From: an uncultured Lachnospiraceae bacterium
GTDB lineage: Bacteria; Bacillota; Clostridia; Lachnospirales; Lachnospiraceae
Length of the DNA: 15,436 bases
Direction: 5' to 3'
Assembly: GCA_944376975.1 (NCBI GenBank)
Contig: CALWEE010000014.1
Span: 1 to 15,436 of the forward strand
Each line of letters starts with the position of its first letter. Within the stretch, counting starts at the first letter, position 1. The notes beneath the pieces were generated by a model that searched no databases, was not told the origin of the DNA, and saw nothing but the letters and a program-made list of their open reading frames with translations. Made by a program: the position numbers and the translations under genes. Below, piece after piece: positions 5,572 through 13,533 of this stretch.

Positions 5572-7353
5572 ATGAAAGAAAAGTGGATGGTCTCGGCCAG
5601 AAAAGCGGATTTTAACGCCATAGGAAAGGCCTGCGGCGTCAGCCCCATACTGGTCAGGCTGGCGGTGAACCGGGGCATGAAGACGGAGGAGGCGGTGCGC
5701 CGTTACCTGTACGGGGGACTGGAAGATATGCACGATCCCCGGATGATGAAAGGGCTTGAAAAGGCGGCGGATCTTCTGCTGGAACAGATCGGCCGGGATG
5801 AAAAGATATGCGTGGCGGCCGATTTTGACGTGGACGGTATCTTTTCCGGTTATATGCTGTGGCGGGCGATCCGGCGTCTCGGCGGCCGGGCCTACGTTGT
5901 CACGCCGGACAGGATACGGGATGGATACGGACTTAACGAGGCCATGACGGTGGAAGCGCGGGAAAACAACGCGGGCTGCATTCTCACCTGCGACAATGGC
6001 ATCGCCGCCCTGGAAGCGGTGAAGTCGGCGAAACGCCTGGGGCTTACCGTCATCGTCACCGATCACCATGAACCGATATACACGGAAGGGCCATCCGGAC
6101 AGCGGCAGTACAGCCTGCCTGAGGCGGACGCGGTGGCCGATCCGAAACAGCCGGGCTGCGCCTATCCGTTTAAAGGGCTTTGCGGCGCGGGCGTGGCCTA
6201 TAAGCTGATCCAGCTCCTATATGAAAAAAAGCAGGTGCCGGAAAAGGAACTTTACGAGCTGCTTCCTTATACGGCCATCGCCACGGTGGCCGATGTGATG
6301 GACCTGACAGACGAAAACCGTATCATCGTCAAATACGGCCTGTATCGACTCAGGCAGACGGCCGATCCGGGGATCCGGGCCATGTTAAGGCGCTGCGATC
6401 TGGAAAATAAATTTATATCGGCGTATCATATCGGGTTCATATTGGGGCCCTGCTTTAACGCGGCCGGCCGTCTGACCAACGCCCAGATGGCGCTCAAGCT
6501 CCTTATGACGGAGGACGAGGGGGAAGCGGCCCGTCTGGCGGCGGAACTTTCCGCCCTCAACGACAGCCGGAAAGCCATGACGCTGGCGGGTTATGAGAAA
6601 GCCGTGGCGCTGATCGAAAAAGAAAAACTGTATGAAGATCCGGTGATGATGCTTTCCCTGGATGACTGCCATGAAAGTTTGGCCGGCATCATCGCCGGCC
6701 GGCTTAAAGAACGGTATCACCGGCCGGTCATCGTCTGCGTTCCCGTGGAGAACGGACGGATGAAAGGATCGGGCCGTTCCATAGAAACGTATCATATGTA
6801 TGACGGTTTGAACGCGTGCAGGGAATATATGGAACGGTTCGGCGGCCACGCCATGGCGGCGGGGCTTACGTTCCGGGAAGAATGTTTTGAATGTATTCGC
6901 CAGCGGCTGATCGACCAGTGCGGGCTGACCAAAGACGATCTTCAGCCGGTGGTGCACATTGATATGACCATGCCCATACGATATGTGACGGAAGAACTGA
7001 TACAGGAACTGGATTTTTTAGAACCTTACGGAAAGGGCAATACCAAGCCCCTGTTTGCCGAAAAAAATCTCAGCCTGTCCCGGGGGACGATCCTGGGGAA
7101 AAACCGGAACGTCCTTAAGATGAAGGCGCGGGGCGAAGGGGGACGTGTCCTGGACGCGCTGTATTTCGGCGATATCGAAGCTTTTGAAGACTGCGTGCGG
7201 GAGCATTACGGCCAGGAGGGGCTGAACGCTTTTTACAGCGGAGGGGACGCGGACATCCGGCTGTCTTTGACGTATTATCCCACCATCAATGAATTTCGAG
7301 GCACGCGTACCCAGCAGATCGTGATCCAGAACTATATGTACACACCGGCTTGA
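5572..7353 (+). CDS. recJ: RecJ-type single-strand-specific DHH/DHHA1 exonuclease
   Basis: This 593-residue cytosolic protein degrades single-stranded DNA 5' to 3' in recombination and mismatch/base-excision repair. DHH motifs appear in order: ADFDVDG at 83-89 (D84, D86, D88; the family usually has GDYDxDG), CDNG at 140-143, TDHHEP at 163-168, and YPFKGLCGAGVAYKL at 198-212. FNAAGRL is at 295-301. DHHA1 motifs follow: HESLAGIIAGRL at 367-378, GSGRSIETY at 399-407 and FGGHAMAAGL at 423-432. A C-terminal OB-like region from about 460 ends the chain. Length is close to the usual 560-600. The start is ATG 5572 with a GGGCGGG site (5558-5564) seven bases before it. An in-frame GTG at 5506 would put the upstream stem-loop inside the gene. 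It follows secDF and probably shares its transcript. Confidence 0.93.
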   Translation: MKEKWMVSARKADFNAIGKACGVSPILVRLAVNRGMKTEEAVRRYLYGGLEDMHDPRMMKGLEKAADLLLEQIGRDEKICVAADFDVDGIFSGYMLWRAIRRLGGRAYVVTPDRIRDGYGLNEAMTVEARENNAGCILTCDNGIAALEAVKSAKRLGLTVIVTDHHEPIYTEGPSGQRQYSLPEADAVADPKQPGCAYPFKGLCGAGVAYKLIQLLYEKKQVPEKELYELLPYTAIATVADVMDLTDENRIIVKYGLYRLRQTADPGIRAMLRRCDLENKFISAYHIGFILGPCFNAAGRLTNAQMALKLLMTEDEGEAARLAAELSALNDSRKAMTLAGYEKAVALIEKEKLYEDPVMMLSLDDCHESLAGIIAGRLKERYHRPVIVCVPVENGRMKGSGRSIETYHMYDGLNACREYMERFGGHAMAAGLTFREECFECIRQRLIDQCGLTKDDLQPVVHIDMTMPIRYVTEELIQELDFLEPYGKGNTKPLFAEKNLSLSRGTILGKNRNVLKMKARGEGGRVLDALYFGDIEAFEDCVREHYGQEGLNAFYSGGDADIRLSLTYYPTINEFRGTRTQQIVIQNYMYTPA

Positions 7354-7363
7354 TAAATAAGCA

Positions 7364-7393
7364 GTGACTTTTGCGTGCCGGGTATGATATACT
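7364..7393 (+). promoter_or_regulatory. Probable sigma-A promoter upstream of apt, extended -10
   Basis: TATACT at 7388-7393 (five of six) preceded by TGA gives an extended -10. GTGACT at 7364-7369 (four of six to TTGACA) lies 18 bases upstream. It begins eleven bases after the recJ stop and would start RNA near 7400, about 28 bases before apt. This makes apt separable from the Sec/recJ operon. Confidence 0.55.
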
Positions 7394-7427
7394 TGTAACC
7401 AGATAAATGGACCGGACAGGAGAAAGA

Positions 7428-7961
7428 GTGGATAAGATGAAAAAGATGGAAGATTATGTGCTGAGCATACCGGATTTCCCCGAAAAAGGGGTGATCTTCA
7501 GAGACGTGACAAGCGTACTGGCCGACGCGGACGGCCTGCGCATGGCGGTGGACGAGATGATGAAGCTGCTTGACGGCGTGGACTTTGACGTGGTCGCCGG
7601 CTCGGAATCCCGAGGCTTCATATTCGGCATGCCCATCGCCTATGAAATGCGCAAACCTTTTGTGCCCATACGAAAAAAAGGCAAGCTTCCAAGGGAGACG
7701 GTCTCCGTATCCTATGAACTGGAATATGGATCGGCGGAGCTGGAGATGCACAAAGACGCCATAAAACCGGGGCAGAGAGTGGTCCTTGTGGACGACCTGA
7801 TCGCCACCGGCGGCACCTCCAAAGCGATGATCCGACTGGTGGAAAAACTGGGCGGCCAGGTGGTAAAGAATATCTTCCTTATGGAGCTTCGCGGCCTGAA
7901 CGGAAGAAAACAGCTGGAAGGGTACGACGTGGCCTCCGTTATTTCCTATGAAGGCAAGTAA
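7428..7961 (+). CDS. apt: Adenine phosphoribosyltransferase
   Basis: This 177-residue cytosolic enzyme converts adenine and PRPP to AMP and pyrophosphate in purine salvage. Recognisable features are EDYVLSIPDFPEKGVIFRD near the start (8-26), SESRGF at 59-64, RKKGKLP at 82-88, and the PRPP-binding loop VVLVDDLIATGGTS at 118-131. Length matches bacterial Apt (about 170-180). I chose GTG 7428 because AGGAG at 7418-7422 is then five bases away. ATG 7437 (MKKMEDYV...) agrees better with many homologues but would sit 14 bases from the ribosome site. The in-frame ATG at 7407 lies upstream of that site and is unlikely. The gene next door is rel; both handle purine nucleotides, and apt-rel adjacency is widespread in Firmicutes. 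A separate promoter before rel shows they can also be transcribed apart. Confidence 0.95.
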   Translation: MDKMKKMEDYVLSIPDFPEKGVIFRDVTSVLADADGLRMAVDEMMKLLDGVDFDVVAGSESRGFIFGMPIAYEMRKPFVPIRKKGKLPRETVSVSYELEYGSAELEMHKDAIKPGQRVVLVDDLIATGGTSKAMIRLVEKLGGQVVKNIFLMELRGLNGRKQLEGYDVASVISYEGK

Positions 7962-7963
7962 TA

Positions 7964-7992
7964 TTGATTTTTTTGTGAAATATCATTATAAT
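7964..7992 (+). promoter_or_regulatory. Strong sigma-A promoter upstream of rel
   Basis: TTGATT (7964-7969, four of six) and a perfect TATAAT (7987-7992) are separated by exactly 17 bases. The promoter starts three bases after the apt stop. A transcript starting near 7999 would have a leader of about 65 bases before rel. No terminator was seen between apt and this site, so readthrough from apt is also likely. Confidence 0.8.
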
Positions 7993-8064
7993 AAAAGTTA
8001 AATTCGATCAAGATAAGCAATAGCTGACCGGATAACGAAAAAAGAGAAAAGGCAGGTGAGATGG

Positions 8065-10371
8065 ATGTCCGAGGAACTTCAGAAAGTGATCGATGTGGAT
8101 ATCATCGAAGACGACCGGGATAAAGAAAAGCATAAAGATTTTATCCCTCCGGAAGAACTTTACCGGGAACTGATCGGGAAAGTGAAAAAGTATCATCCCT
8201 CGGCAGATATTTCCCTGATAGAAAAAGCATATCAGGTGGCGGACAATGCCCATAAAGGACAGATGCGCAAGTCGGGTGAGCCCTACATCATCCATCCGAT
8301 CTGCGTGGCGATCATACTGGCAGATCTGGAGCTTGACAAGGAGAGTATCGTCAGCGGTCTGCTGCATGACGTGGTGGAAGATACGGTGATGACCACCGAT
8401 GAAGTCAGGGAAGGCTTTGGAAACGAAGTGGCGGTGATCGTCGACGGCGTGACCAAATTGGGACAGCTGTCCTATTCCAAAGACAAAGTGGAGGAGCAGG
8501 CGGAAAACCTGAGAAAGATGTTCCTTGCCATGGCAAAGGATATACGGGTGATCCTGGTCAAGCTGGCCGACCGGCTCCATAATATGCGGACGGCCCAGTA
8601 CTGGTCTCCGCCCAAGCAGAAGGAAAAGGCCAAAGAGACAATGGACATCTACGCGCCCATTGCCCAGCGGCTGGGTATAGCGAAGATAAAGATCGAACTG
8701 GACGATCTGTCCCTTCGTTATCTGGAACCGGACGTTTATTATAATCTGGCGAAGAGTATCGCGTCAAAAAAGAGTGAAAGAGAAGCCTTCGTTTCGTCCA
8801 TCGTGGACGACGTGAGCCGGCACATGCGGGACGGGGGCATCAAAGCCAAAGTCAACGGACGGGTAAAGCATTTTTTCAGTATTTACCGAAAGATGGTCAA
8901 TCAGCATAAGACGCTGGAACAGATCTATGACCTGTTCGCCGTCCGCATCATCGTGGATACGGTGAAAGACTGTTACGCGGCTCTGGGCCTGATCCATGAG
9001 ATGTATACGCCCATTCCCGGCAGGTTTAAAGACTATATAGCCATGCCCAAGCCCAATATGTACCAGTCCCTGCATACGACCCTGATCGGACCAAGCGGCC
9101 AGCCCTTCGAGATCCAGATCCGGACGTTTGAAATGCACAAGACGGCGGAATACGGTATCGCCGCCCACTGGAAATATAAAGAAGATCCCAACGGGAAGAA
9201 CATCGAGACCAATGAGGAAGCCAAGCTCACATGGCTGCGGCAGATACTGGAATGGCAGCGGGACATGTCGGACAACCGGGAGTTCATGAGCCTTCTGAAA
9301 AACGACCTGGATCTTTTTTCGGAGAGCGTGTACTGCTTTACGCCCGCGGGTGACGTGAAGAACCTGCCCAACGGTTCCACGCCCATTGATTTCGCCTACA
9401 GCATCCACAGCGCGGTGGGCAACAAGATGATCGGCGCCCGCGTCAACGGGAAACTGGTGACCATCGACTATAAGATACAGAACGGCGACCGGATCGAGAT
9501 CATCACATCCCAGAACTCCAAAGGCCCGAGCAGGGACTGGCTGAACATTGTCAAGAGCACGCAGGCCAAGAACAAGATCAACCAGTGGTTCAAGAGCGAG
9601 TTCAAGGAAGAAAACATCATCCGGGACAAAGAGCAGATCAGCCAGTACTGCAAGGCGAAAGGCTATGTGCTTTCCGATATCATGAAGCCGGAATTCATGG
9701 ACAAAGTCATGCAGCGCTACGGCTTCAAAGACTGGGACGCCGTATACGCGGCCATCGGTCACGGCGGCCTGAAAGAGGGCCAGGTGGTCAACCGGCTGGT
9801 GGAAGAATATAAGAAAAAGAAACGCAAAGAACTGACCGATACCGACGTGATCCGTCAGGTGTCGGAAGGAAAGGCCAAGCTGCCGGACATCCTTCCCCAC
9901 AAGAAGAAGAGCGGCATCATCGTCCACGGCATGGACGACGTGGCGGTCCGGTTTTCCAAGTGCTGCAATCCGGTGCCGGGAGACGAGATCGTGGGATTTG
10001 TCACCCGTGGAAGGGGCGTTTCCATACATCGGACAGACTGTATCAATATCATCAATATTTCGGAGGAAGACAGAGGCCGCCTTCTGGACGCTGAATGGCA
10101 GGTGGATCCGGATGATACGTCCGGAAGCACGTACAAGGCGGACATCAACATCTATGTGGAAGACCGGGTCGGCGTACTTGTTGAGGTGGCGAAAGTGTTC
10201 ACGGAAAACGATATCAACGTATCCGGCATGTCTACCCGGTCCGGCAAGAACAATACGGCGACGATCAACGCTTCCTTTGATGTGCGCAGCGTCGGCCAGC
10301 TGAACAAACTGATCGACAAACTGCGGAATCTGGAATGTGTTTATGACATTGAGAGGACGACAGGCGGCTGA
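8065..10371 (+). CDS. rel: Bifunctional (p)ppGpp synthetase/hydrolase (long RSH)
   Basis: This 768-residue enzyme makes and breaks (p)ppGpp, the stringent-response alarmone, and acts on the ribosome. Domain order is that of a full-length Rel. The HD hydrolase has H77, H101-D102 (LLHDVVEDT at 99-107) and LADRLHNMR at 167-175. The synthetase has YDLFAVRII at 288-296 and GRFKDYIAMPKPNMYQSLH at 319-337. The RFKD sequence (320-323) is the RxKD type seen in bifunctional enzymes rather than the ExDD of synthetase-only RelA. TGS follows at about 420-480 (VYCFTPAGD, LPNGSTPIDFAY). A helical part and the CC pair (633-634) with RGVSIHRTDC mark the zinc-finger/RIS region, and an ACT domain ends the chain (about 692-763). 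The start is ATG 8065 with AGGTGAG (8054-8060) just upstream; the in-frame GTG at 8056 is inside that site. The hydrolase residues look intact. Confidence 0.95.
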   Translation: MSEELQKVIDVDIIEDDRDKEKHKDFIPPEELYRELIGKVKKYHPSADISLIEKAYQVADNAHKGQMRKSGEPYIIHPICVAIILADLELDKESIVSGLLHDVVEDTVMTTDEVREGFGNEVAVIVDGVTKLGQLSYSKDKVEEQAENLRKMFLAMAKDIRVILVKLADRLHNMRTAQYWSPPKQKEKAKETMDIYAPIAQRLGIAKIKIELDDLSLRYLEPDVYYNLAKSIASKKSEREAFVSSIVDDVSRHMRDGGIKAKVNGRVKHFFSIYRKMVNQHKTLEQIYDLFAVRIIVDTVKDCYAALGLIHEMYTPIPGRFKDYIAMPKPNMYQSLHTTLIGPSGQPFEIQIRTFEMHKTAEYGIAAHWKYKEDPNGKNIETNEEAKLTWLRQILEWQRDMSDNREFMSLLKNDLDLFSESVYCFTPAGDVKNLPNGSTPIDFAYSIHSAVGNKMIGARVNGKLVTIDYKIQNGDRIEIITSQNSKGPSRDWLNIVKSTQAKNKINQWFKSEFKEENIIRDKEQISQYCKAKGYVLSDIMKPEFMDKVMQRYGFKDWDAVYAAIGHGGLKEGQVVNRLVEEYKKKKRKELTDTDVIRQVSEGKAKLPDILPHKKKSGIIVHGMDDVAVRFSKCCNPVPGDEIVGFVTRGRGVSIHRTDCINIINISEEDRGRLLDAEWQVDPDDTSGSTYKADINIYVEDRVGVLVEVAKVFTENDINVSGMSTRSGKNNTATINASFDVRSVGQLNKLIDKLRNLECVYDIERTTGG

Positions 10372-10386
10372 CAGATGAAACAGACG

Positions 10387-10415
10387 ATACCCCGCACATG
10401 GCTGCGGGGTATTTT
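10387..10415 (+). terminator. Intrinsic terminator after rel (short T-run)
   Basis: ATACCCCGCA (10387-10396) and TGCGGGGTAT (10403-10412) form a perfect 10-bp stem with a six-base loop, starting 15 bases after the rel stop. Only three further Ts follow before AAC, so termination may be partial. No clear promoter was found between here and the next gene, which fits partial readthrough. Confidence 0.7.
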
Positions 10416-10420
10416 AACAC

Positions 10421-10435
10421 GGCGCGAAACGCGCC
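10421..10435 (+). repeat. Second small GC hairpin before the MBL gene
   Basis: GGCGCG (10421-10426) and CGCGCC (10430-10435) form a perfect 6-bp stem with an AAA loop, six bases beyond the T-run of the rel terminator. CGCGAAACG recurs as a direct repeat at 10423-10431 and 10441-10449. Function is unknown. Confidence 0.5.
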
Positions 10436-10464
10436 CATTACGCGAAACGATCAGGAGATGAAAG

Positions 10465-11088
10465 ATGACGATAAAATCCATGGTCCTCGGACCTGTACAG
10501 ACAAACTGCTATTTTCTTATCAACGACGAGACGAAAGAAGTCCTTATCATCGACCCGGCAGACAACGCCGCCGGCATTGAAGGCTGGATACGCGAAGAAG
10601 GGCTGGAACCCAGGGTCATACTTCTGACCCACGGTCATTTTGATCATATCCTGGGTGTGGAGGGCCTTAGGAAGGCGTTTGACATTCCGGTATACGCGGG
10701 AAAAAATGAAGCGGACGTGCTTAAAGATCCCCGTAAAAACGTGTCGCCCATGCTGGGCCGGTCTGTGAGCGTCAGCGCCGACAGGCTGCTTTCGGACAAT
10801 GAGATATTTACCCTTGCCGGTATCCGTATGCAGGTGTTCTTCACGCCGGGGCATACGGAAGGGAGCGTCTGTTTTTACCTGCCGGACGAAAAGAAACTGT
10901 TCAGCGGCGATACTTTATTTGAAGCGTCCGTAGGGCGGACCGATTTTCCGACGGGCAGCAGCCGGCAGCTGGTGGATGCCATCAAGACCCGGCTGTTCAT
11001 ACTGGACGATGACGTCATGGTCTATCCGGGACATGGCGGCTGTACTTCTATAGGGTATGAGAAAACCCACAATCCTTTCGTGTACTGA
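10465..11088 (+). CDS. MBL-fold metallo-hydrolase, glyoxalase II-like
   Basis: This 207-residue cytosolic protein has the metallo-beta-lactamase fold in the short GloB-like subgroup (COG0491). The metal site is complete: THGHFDH at 55-61 (H56, H58, D60, H61), TPGHTEGS at 127-134 (H130), SGDTLF at 147-152 (D149) and PGHG at 188-191 (H190). The N-terminus MVLGPVQTNCYFL is typical of this subgroup. Thioester hydrolysis (hydroxyacylglutathione-like) is the usual annotation, but the C-terminal substrate domain of true glyoxalase II is absent and many Clostridia lack glutathione, so the substrate is not known. The start ATG has AGGAG (10453-10457) seven bases upstream. The stop is one base before the hemZ start, so the two form an operon. 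This gene pair commonly lies downstream of rel in Clostridia. Confidence 0.88.
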   Translation: MTIKSMVLGPVQTNCYFLINDETKEVLIIDPADNAAGIEGWIREEGLEPRVILLTHGHFDHILGVEGLRKAFDIPVYAGKNEADVLKDPRKNVSPMLGRSVSVSADRLLSDNEIFTLAGIRMQVFFTPGHTEGSVCFYLPDEKKLFSGDTLFEASVGRTDFPTGSSRQLVDAIKTRLFILDDDVMVYPGHGGCTSIGYEKTHNPFVY

Positions 11089-11089
11089 T

Positions 11090-12523
11090 ATGATCGGATT
11101 AAAAATGAACGATGTCCGTTATGAAAACGATATACGCGCCCTGCTGATGGCCTTTTTCCCCGGAGAAAAGATCGTGCTGGACGATGTCCGTTTTCAACCG
11201 GACAAAATGATGGATGTGACCTATAAAGATGGACGGGCGGCCTTTTGCTTTACAGACGGTACCGACCGGATGGAAGATGAGACGGATCTGCTTGACGCGG
11301 ACTACCGAATGGGAAAGAACCAGATCAAGACGGCAGTGTATGATATGCTTTGTCGCTGGACAGGCCATACCCTTCCCTGGGGAACGCTGACCGGGATCCG
11401 GCCCACGAAGATCCCCATGGCTTTTTACGATGAAGGCCGGGGAGTGAAGGAGGCGGACGCCTACCTGGAAAAGATGTACAAAGTGTCGGAAAGTAAGCGC
11501 AGGCTGTGCACGCAGGTGGCGGCCAATGAAAAAAAGATACTGGATACGATACCCTTCGGGGAAGACATCAGCCTGTATATCGGTATCCCTTTTTGCCCGA
11601 CCATATGCCTGTACTGTTCCTTCTCGTCTTTTCCGCTGAAAGTCTGGGAACGAAAAGTCCCCACGTATCTTGGCGCGCTGTTCAAAGAAATGGACGCTGT
11701 GGCAAAGATGATCGGCGGCCGGAAGATCACCACGGTCTATATGGGCGGCGGCACGCCCACTTCCCTGAGCGTGTCCCAGATGGACCGGCTGCTTTCACAT
11801 ATCGAGGAGACGTTCGACCTGTCTTCCGTCAGGGAGTTTACGGTGGAAGCGGGGCGGCCGGACAGCCTGGACGAAAGAAAACTGAAAGCGATCCGCGATC
11901 ACGGTATCCGGCGCGTATCCATCAATCCCCAGACCATGAACCAGAAAACGCTGGATATCATCGGAAGGCGGCATACCGCCCTCCAGGTGGAGAAAGCGTT
12001 TTATATGGCCCGAGAAGCGGGCTTTTCCAATATCAACATGGATCTGATCATGGGCCTTCCGGGGGAAGATACGGAAGATGTGGCCCGGACGCTGGACGGC
12101 GTGCGCAGGCTTTCGCCGGACAGCATGACCGTCCATTCCCTGGCGGTCAAACGGGCGTCCCGGCTGAACCAGAACCTGGAAGCGTATCCGCCGGCCCCGC
12201 CCCGGACGGTGGACCGGATGATCGAAATGTCCTGGGAAGCGGCACAGGACATGGGCATGATCCCTTATTATCTGTACCGGCAGAAAAACATTTCCGGCAA
12301 TCTGGAAAACGTGGGCTATGCCCGGCCGGGCTATGAGGGGATCTACAATATCCTGATCATGGAAGAAAAGCAGACGATCGTCGCGCTGGGCGCGGGCGGG
12401 TCGTCCAAGATCGTTTATCCGGAGGAAAACCGGATCGAACGGATTGAAAACGTGAAAAATGTCAAAGATTATATGGAACGTATTGATGAGATGATCCAAC
12501 GGAAAAGAAAGCTCCTCGGCTGA
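11090..12523 (+). CDS. hemZ: HemZ-family radical SAM protein (coproporphyrinogen dehydrogenase-like)
   Basis: This 477-residue protein belongs to the HemZ branch of the HemN/HemW radical SAM group, annotated as oxygen-independent coproporphyrinogen III dehydrogenase. The N-terminal 150 residues are the HemZ-specific extension. The cluster motif is C169-x3-C173-x2-C176 within IGIPFCPTICLYCSF. GGGTP at 219-223 is the SAM-binding glycine motif. PYYLYRQKNISGNLENVGY at 392-410 is a good HemZ signature. I chose ATG 11090, one base after the MBL stop, because MIGLKMNDVRYENDIRALL aligns with the family's start. No good ribosome site precedes it, so translational coupling to the upstream gene is likely. 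The in-frame ATG at 11105 is possible, while an upstream ATG at 11057 lies inside the MBL gene. No other heme gene is in the window, so a true role in heme synthesis is unproven. Confidence 0.9.
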   Translation: MIGLKMNDVRYENDIRALLMAFFPGEKIVLDDVRFQPDKMMDVTYKDGRAAFCFTDGTDRMEDETDLLDADYRMGKNQIKTAVYDMLCRWTGHTLPWGTLTGIRPTKIPMAFYDEGRGVKEADAYLEKMYKVSESKRRLCTQVAANEKKILDTIPFGEDISLYIGIPFCPTICLYCSFSSFPLKVWERKVPTYLGALFKEMDAVAKMIGGRKITTVYMGGGTPTSLSVSQMDRLLSHIEETFDLSSVREFTVEAGRPDSLDERKLKAIRDHGIRRVSINPQTMNQKTLDIIGRRHTALQVEKAFYMAREAGFSNINMDLIMGLPGEDTEDVARTLDGVRRLSPDSMTVHSLAVKRASRLNQNLEAYPPAPPRTVDRMIEMSWEAAQDMGMIPYYLYRQKNISGNLENVGYARPGYEGIYNILIMEEKQTIVALGAGGSSKIVYPEENRIERIENVKNVKDYMERIDEMIQRKRKLLG

Positions 12524-12552
12524 AAGAGGCGGTTTTTGTCGAAAGGTTGTCA

Positions 12553-12580
12553 TTGTATTTCGCCTGCCGGTTGGTATAAT
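12553..12580 (+). promoter_or_regulatory. Probable promoter upstream of the DUF5688 gene, extended -10
   Basis: A perfect TATAAT (12575-12580) with TGG before it forms an extended -10. A weak -35, TTGTAT (12553-12558), lies 16 bases upstream; a better TTGTCA (12547-12552) is 22 bases away, too far. RNA would start near 12587, giving an unusually long leader of about 190 bases. The site begins 30 bases after the hemZ stop. No terminator for hemZ is clear. Confidence 0.6.
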
Positions 12581-12602
12581 AAATATACCGCAGCTGCGCG
12601 AT

Positions 12603-12757
12603 CAGATCTATTTATCAGAAGATCGATCTGTCTGGCGGGACGGTCTTGTCCCGCAGGCCGGCAGACTTCATCTGCCGGAACACATTTCCCGTAATTGATA
12701 ATCATATATACGGCAGTTTATGGCCGGGCGGCGTTTCCGGCTTTCTTAAAGACTGCC
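12603..12757 (+). promoter_or_regulatory. Structured RNA leader of unknown class before the DUF5688 gene
   Basis: Within the 246-base gap after hemZ, several stems follow the promoter. CAGATC/GATCTG is at 12603-12608/12625-12630. GCGGGAC/GTCCCGC is at 12635-12641/12648-12654, perfect with a six-base loop. CCGGCAGA/TCTGCCGG is at 12658-12665/12671-12678, perfect with a five-base loop. A nested hairpin has outer GGCAGT/ACTGCC (12712-12717/12752-12757) and inner GCCGG/CCGGC (12723-12727/12737-12741), ending eight bases before AAAGGA. CCGTA/TACGG (12689-12693/12709-12713) would compete with the last one. No T-box, terminator or known riboswitch signature was recognised. Confidence 0.45.
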
Positions 12758-12778
12758 CAAAAGTAAAGGATGGAAAAA

Positions 12779-13453
12779 ATGAATGACAACATCATATGGG
12801 ATCCGGCCCGGCTTATCCTGCAGACGGTGAATTATCCCCGCCGAAGACAGGAACTTATCCATATGCCCTGCCTTCGGTTTGAAGATATGGCGGTGACATG
12901 CCGGCTCCTTTTGCGCCAGGACGAAGCGTCATGGGTGAGCGTACAGGTGACAGACGATATGGTCCGGGGAAAGATGAGCGAAGAAGAACTGTTCCGGACA
13001 GCCGGCGCCAACAGCCGGCGTCTTCTTCCGCCGGTGGTCGAAGACATCCGGGATGTGCTCAAAGAATACGCGGCAGACGAAAGCCTGGAAAATGACCCGG
13101 AAAACGTGGAGAACGCGCTGCGTTCGGCCGGCGCCCGTCCGAAGAAGGCCGATGGCTTTGAAGAAGGGCTGATGTACGTGGTGACAAACCGGAAGCGGAT
13201 ATTCGGCGCGTCAACCCTTTTTTATTCGGACGTTCTCCATAAACTGGCGGAAGAACTGGACGGCGATCTGCTGATCCTGCCCAGCAGCATCCATGAAGTG
13301 CTGGCCCTTCCCTATATGGGCAATGAGTATGACGCGGCCTTCCGGGACATGGTCCGCCATGCCAATCAGACGGTGGTACTGGAAAAAGAGATCCTTTCCG
13401 ACAGCATCTATCGTTATCACCGAAAACAGCAGCGTCTGTCGCTTATCGACTAA
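12779..13453 (+). CDS. DUF5688 family protein, short form, function unknown
   Basis: This 224-residue protein is not assigned a function. Two regions match my knowledge of DUF5688. Near the start, VNYPRRRQELIHMPCLRFEDMA (positions 17-38) resembles the family's INYxxNxxLLxxxPxxxFxDLA stretch. Near the end, LPSSIHEVLALP (about 171-182) is followed by MVRHANQTVVLEKEILSDSIYRY (about 192-214). No signal peptide, membrane helix or catalytic motif is visible. The middle (about 95-125) is acidic and probably a linker. Many family members are longer at the N-terminus, so this is a short form; the upstream DNA in the same frame does not encode the missing part. The start is ATG 12779, with AAAGGA (12765-12770) eight bases away. 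The in-frame ATG 12770 overlaps that site. Confidence 0.75.
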   Translation: MNDNIIWDPARLILQTVNYPRRRQELIHMPCLRFEDMAVTCRLLLRQDEASWVSVQVTDDMVRGKMSEEELFRTAGANSRRLLPPVVEDIRDVLKEYAADESLENDPENVENALRSAGARPKKADGFEEGLMYVVTNRKRIFGASTLFYSDVLHKLAEELDGDLLILPSSIHEVLALPYMGNEYDAAFRDMVRHANQTVVLEKEILSDSIYRYHRKQQRLSLID

Positions 13454-13467
13454 AATCCTGAAAACAT

Positions 13468-13496
13468 TGGACAAACAGCCGTTTAATTGCTACAAT
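13468..13496 (+). promoter_or_regulatory. Sigma-A promoter upstream of hisS, extended -10
   Basis: TGGACA (13468-13473, five of six to TTGACA) and TACAAT (13491-13496, five of six) are 17 bases apart, with TGC before the -10 (extended). RNA would start near 13503, about 30 bases before hisS. That is too short a leader for a T-box, so hisS-aspS is probably not tRNA-regulated here. Confidence 0.7.
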
Positions 13497-13533
13497 ACTA
13501 CTTGAATGTTAGCATGACAATGGAGGAATGTAT

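Noticed and set aside
12695..12723. Second promoter within the DUF5688 leader (TTGATA at 12695-12700)
   Set aside because: The -35-like hexamer has no acceptable -10 at 16-18 bases.
12524..12778. Decayed 5' part of a longer DUF5688 gene in the hemZ gap
   Set aside because: Reading the gap in the DUF5688 frame gives no family-like sequence and meets a stop. The stretch is better explained by promoter plus hairpins.
13454..13533. T-box leader before hisS
   Set aside because: The promoter leaves only about 30 bases of leader, and there is no AGGGTGG-type T-box sequence or terminator hairpin.
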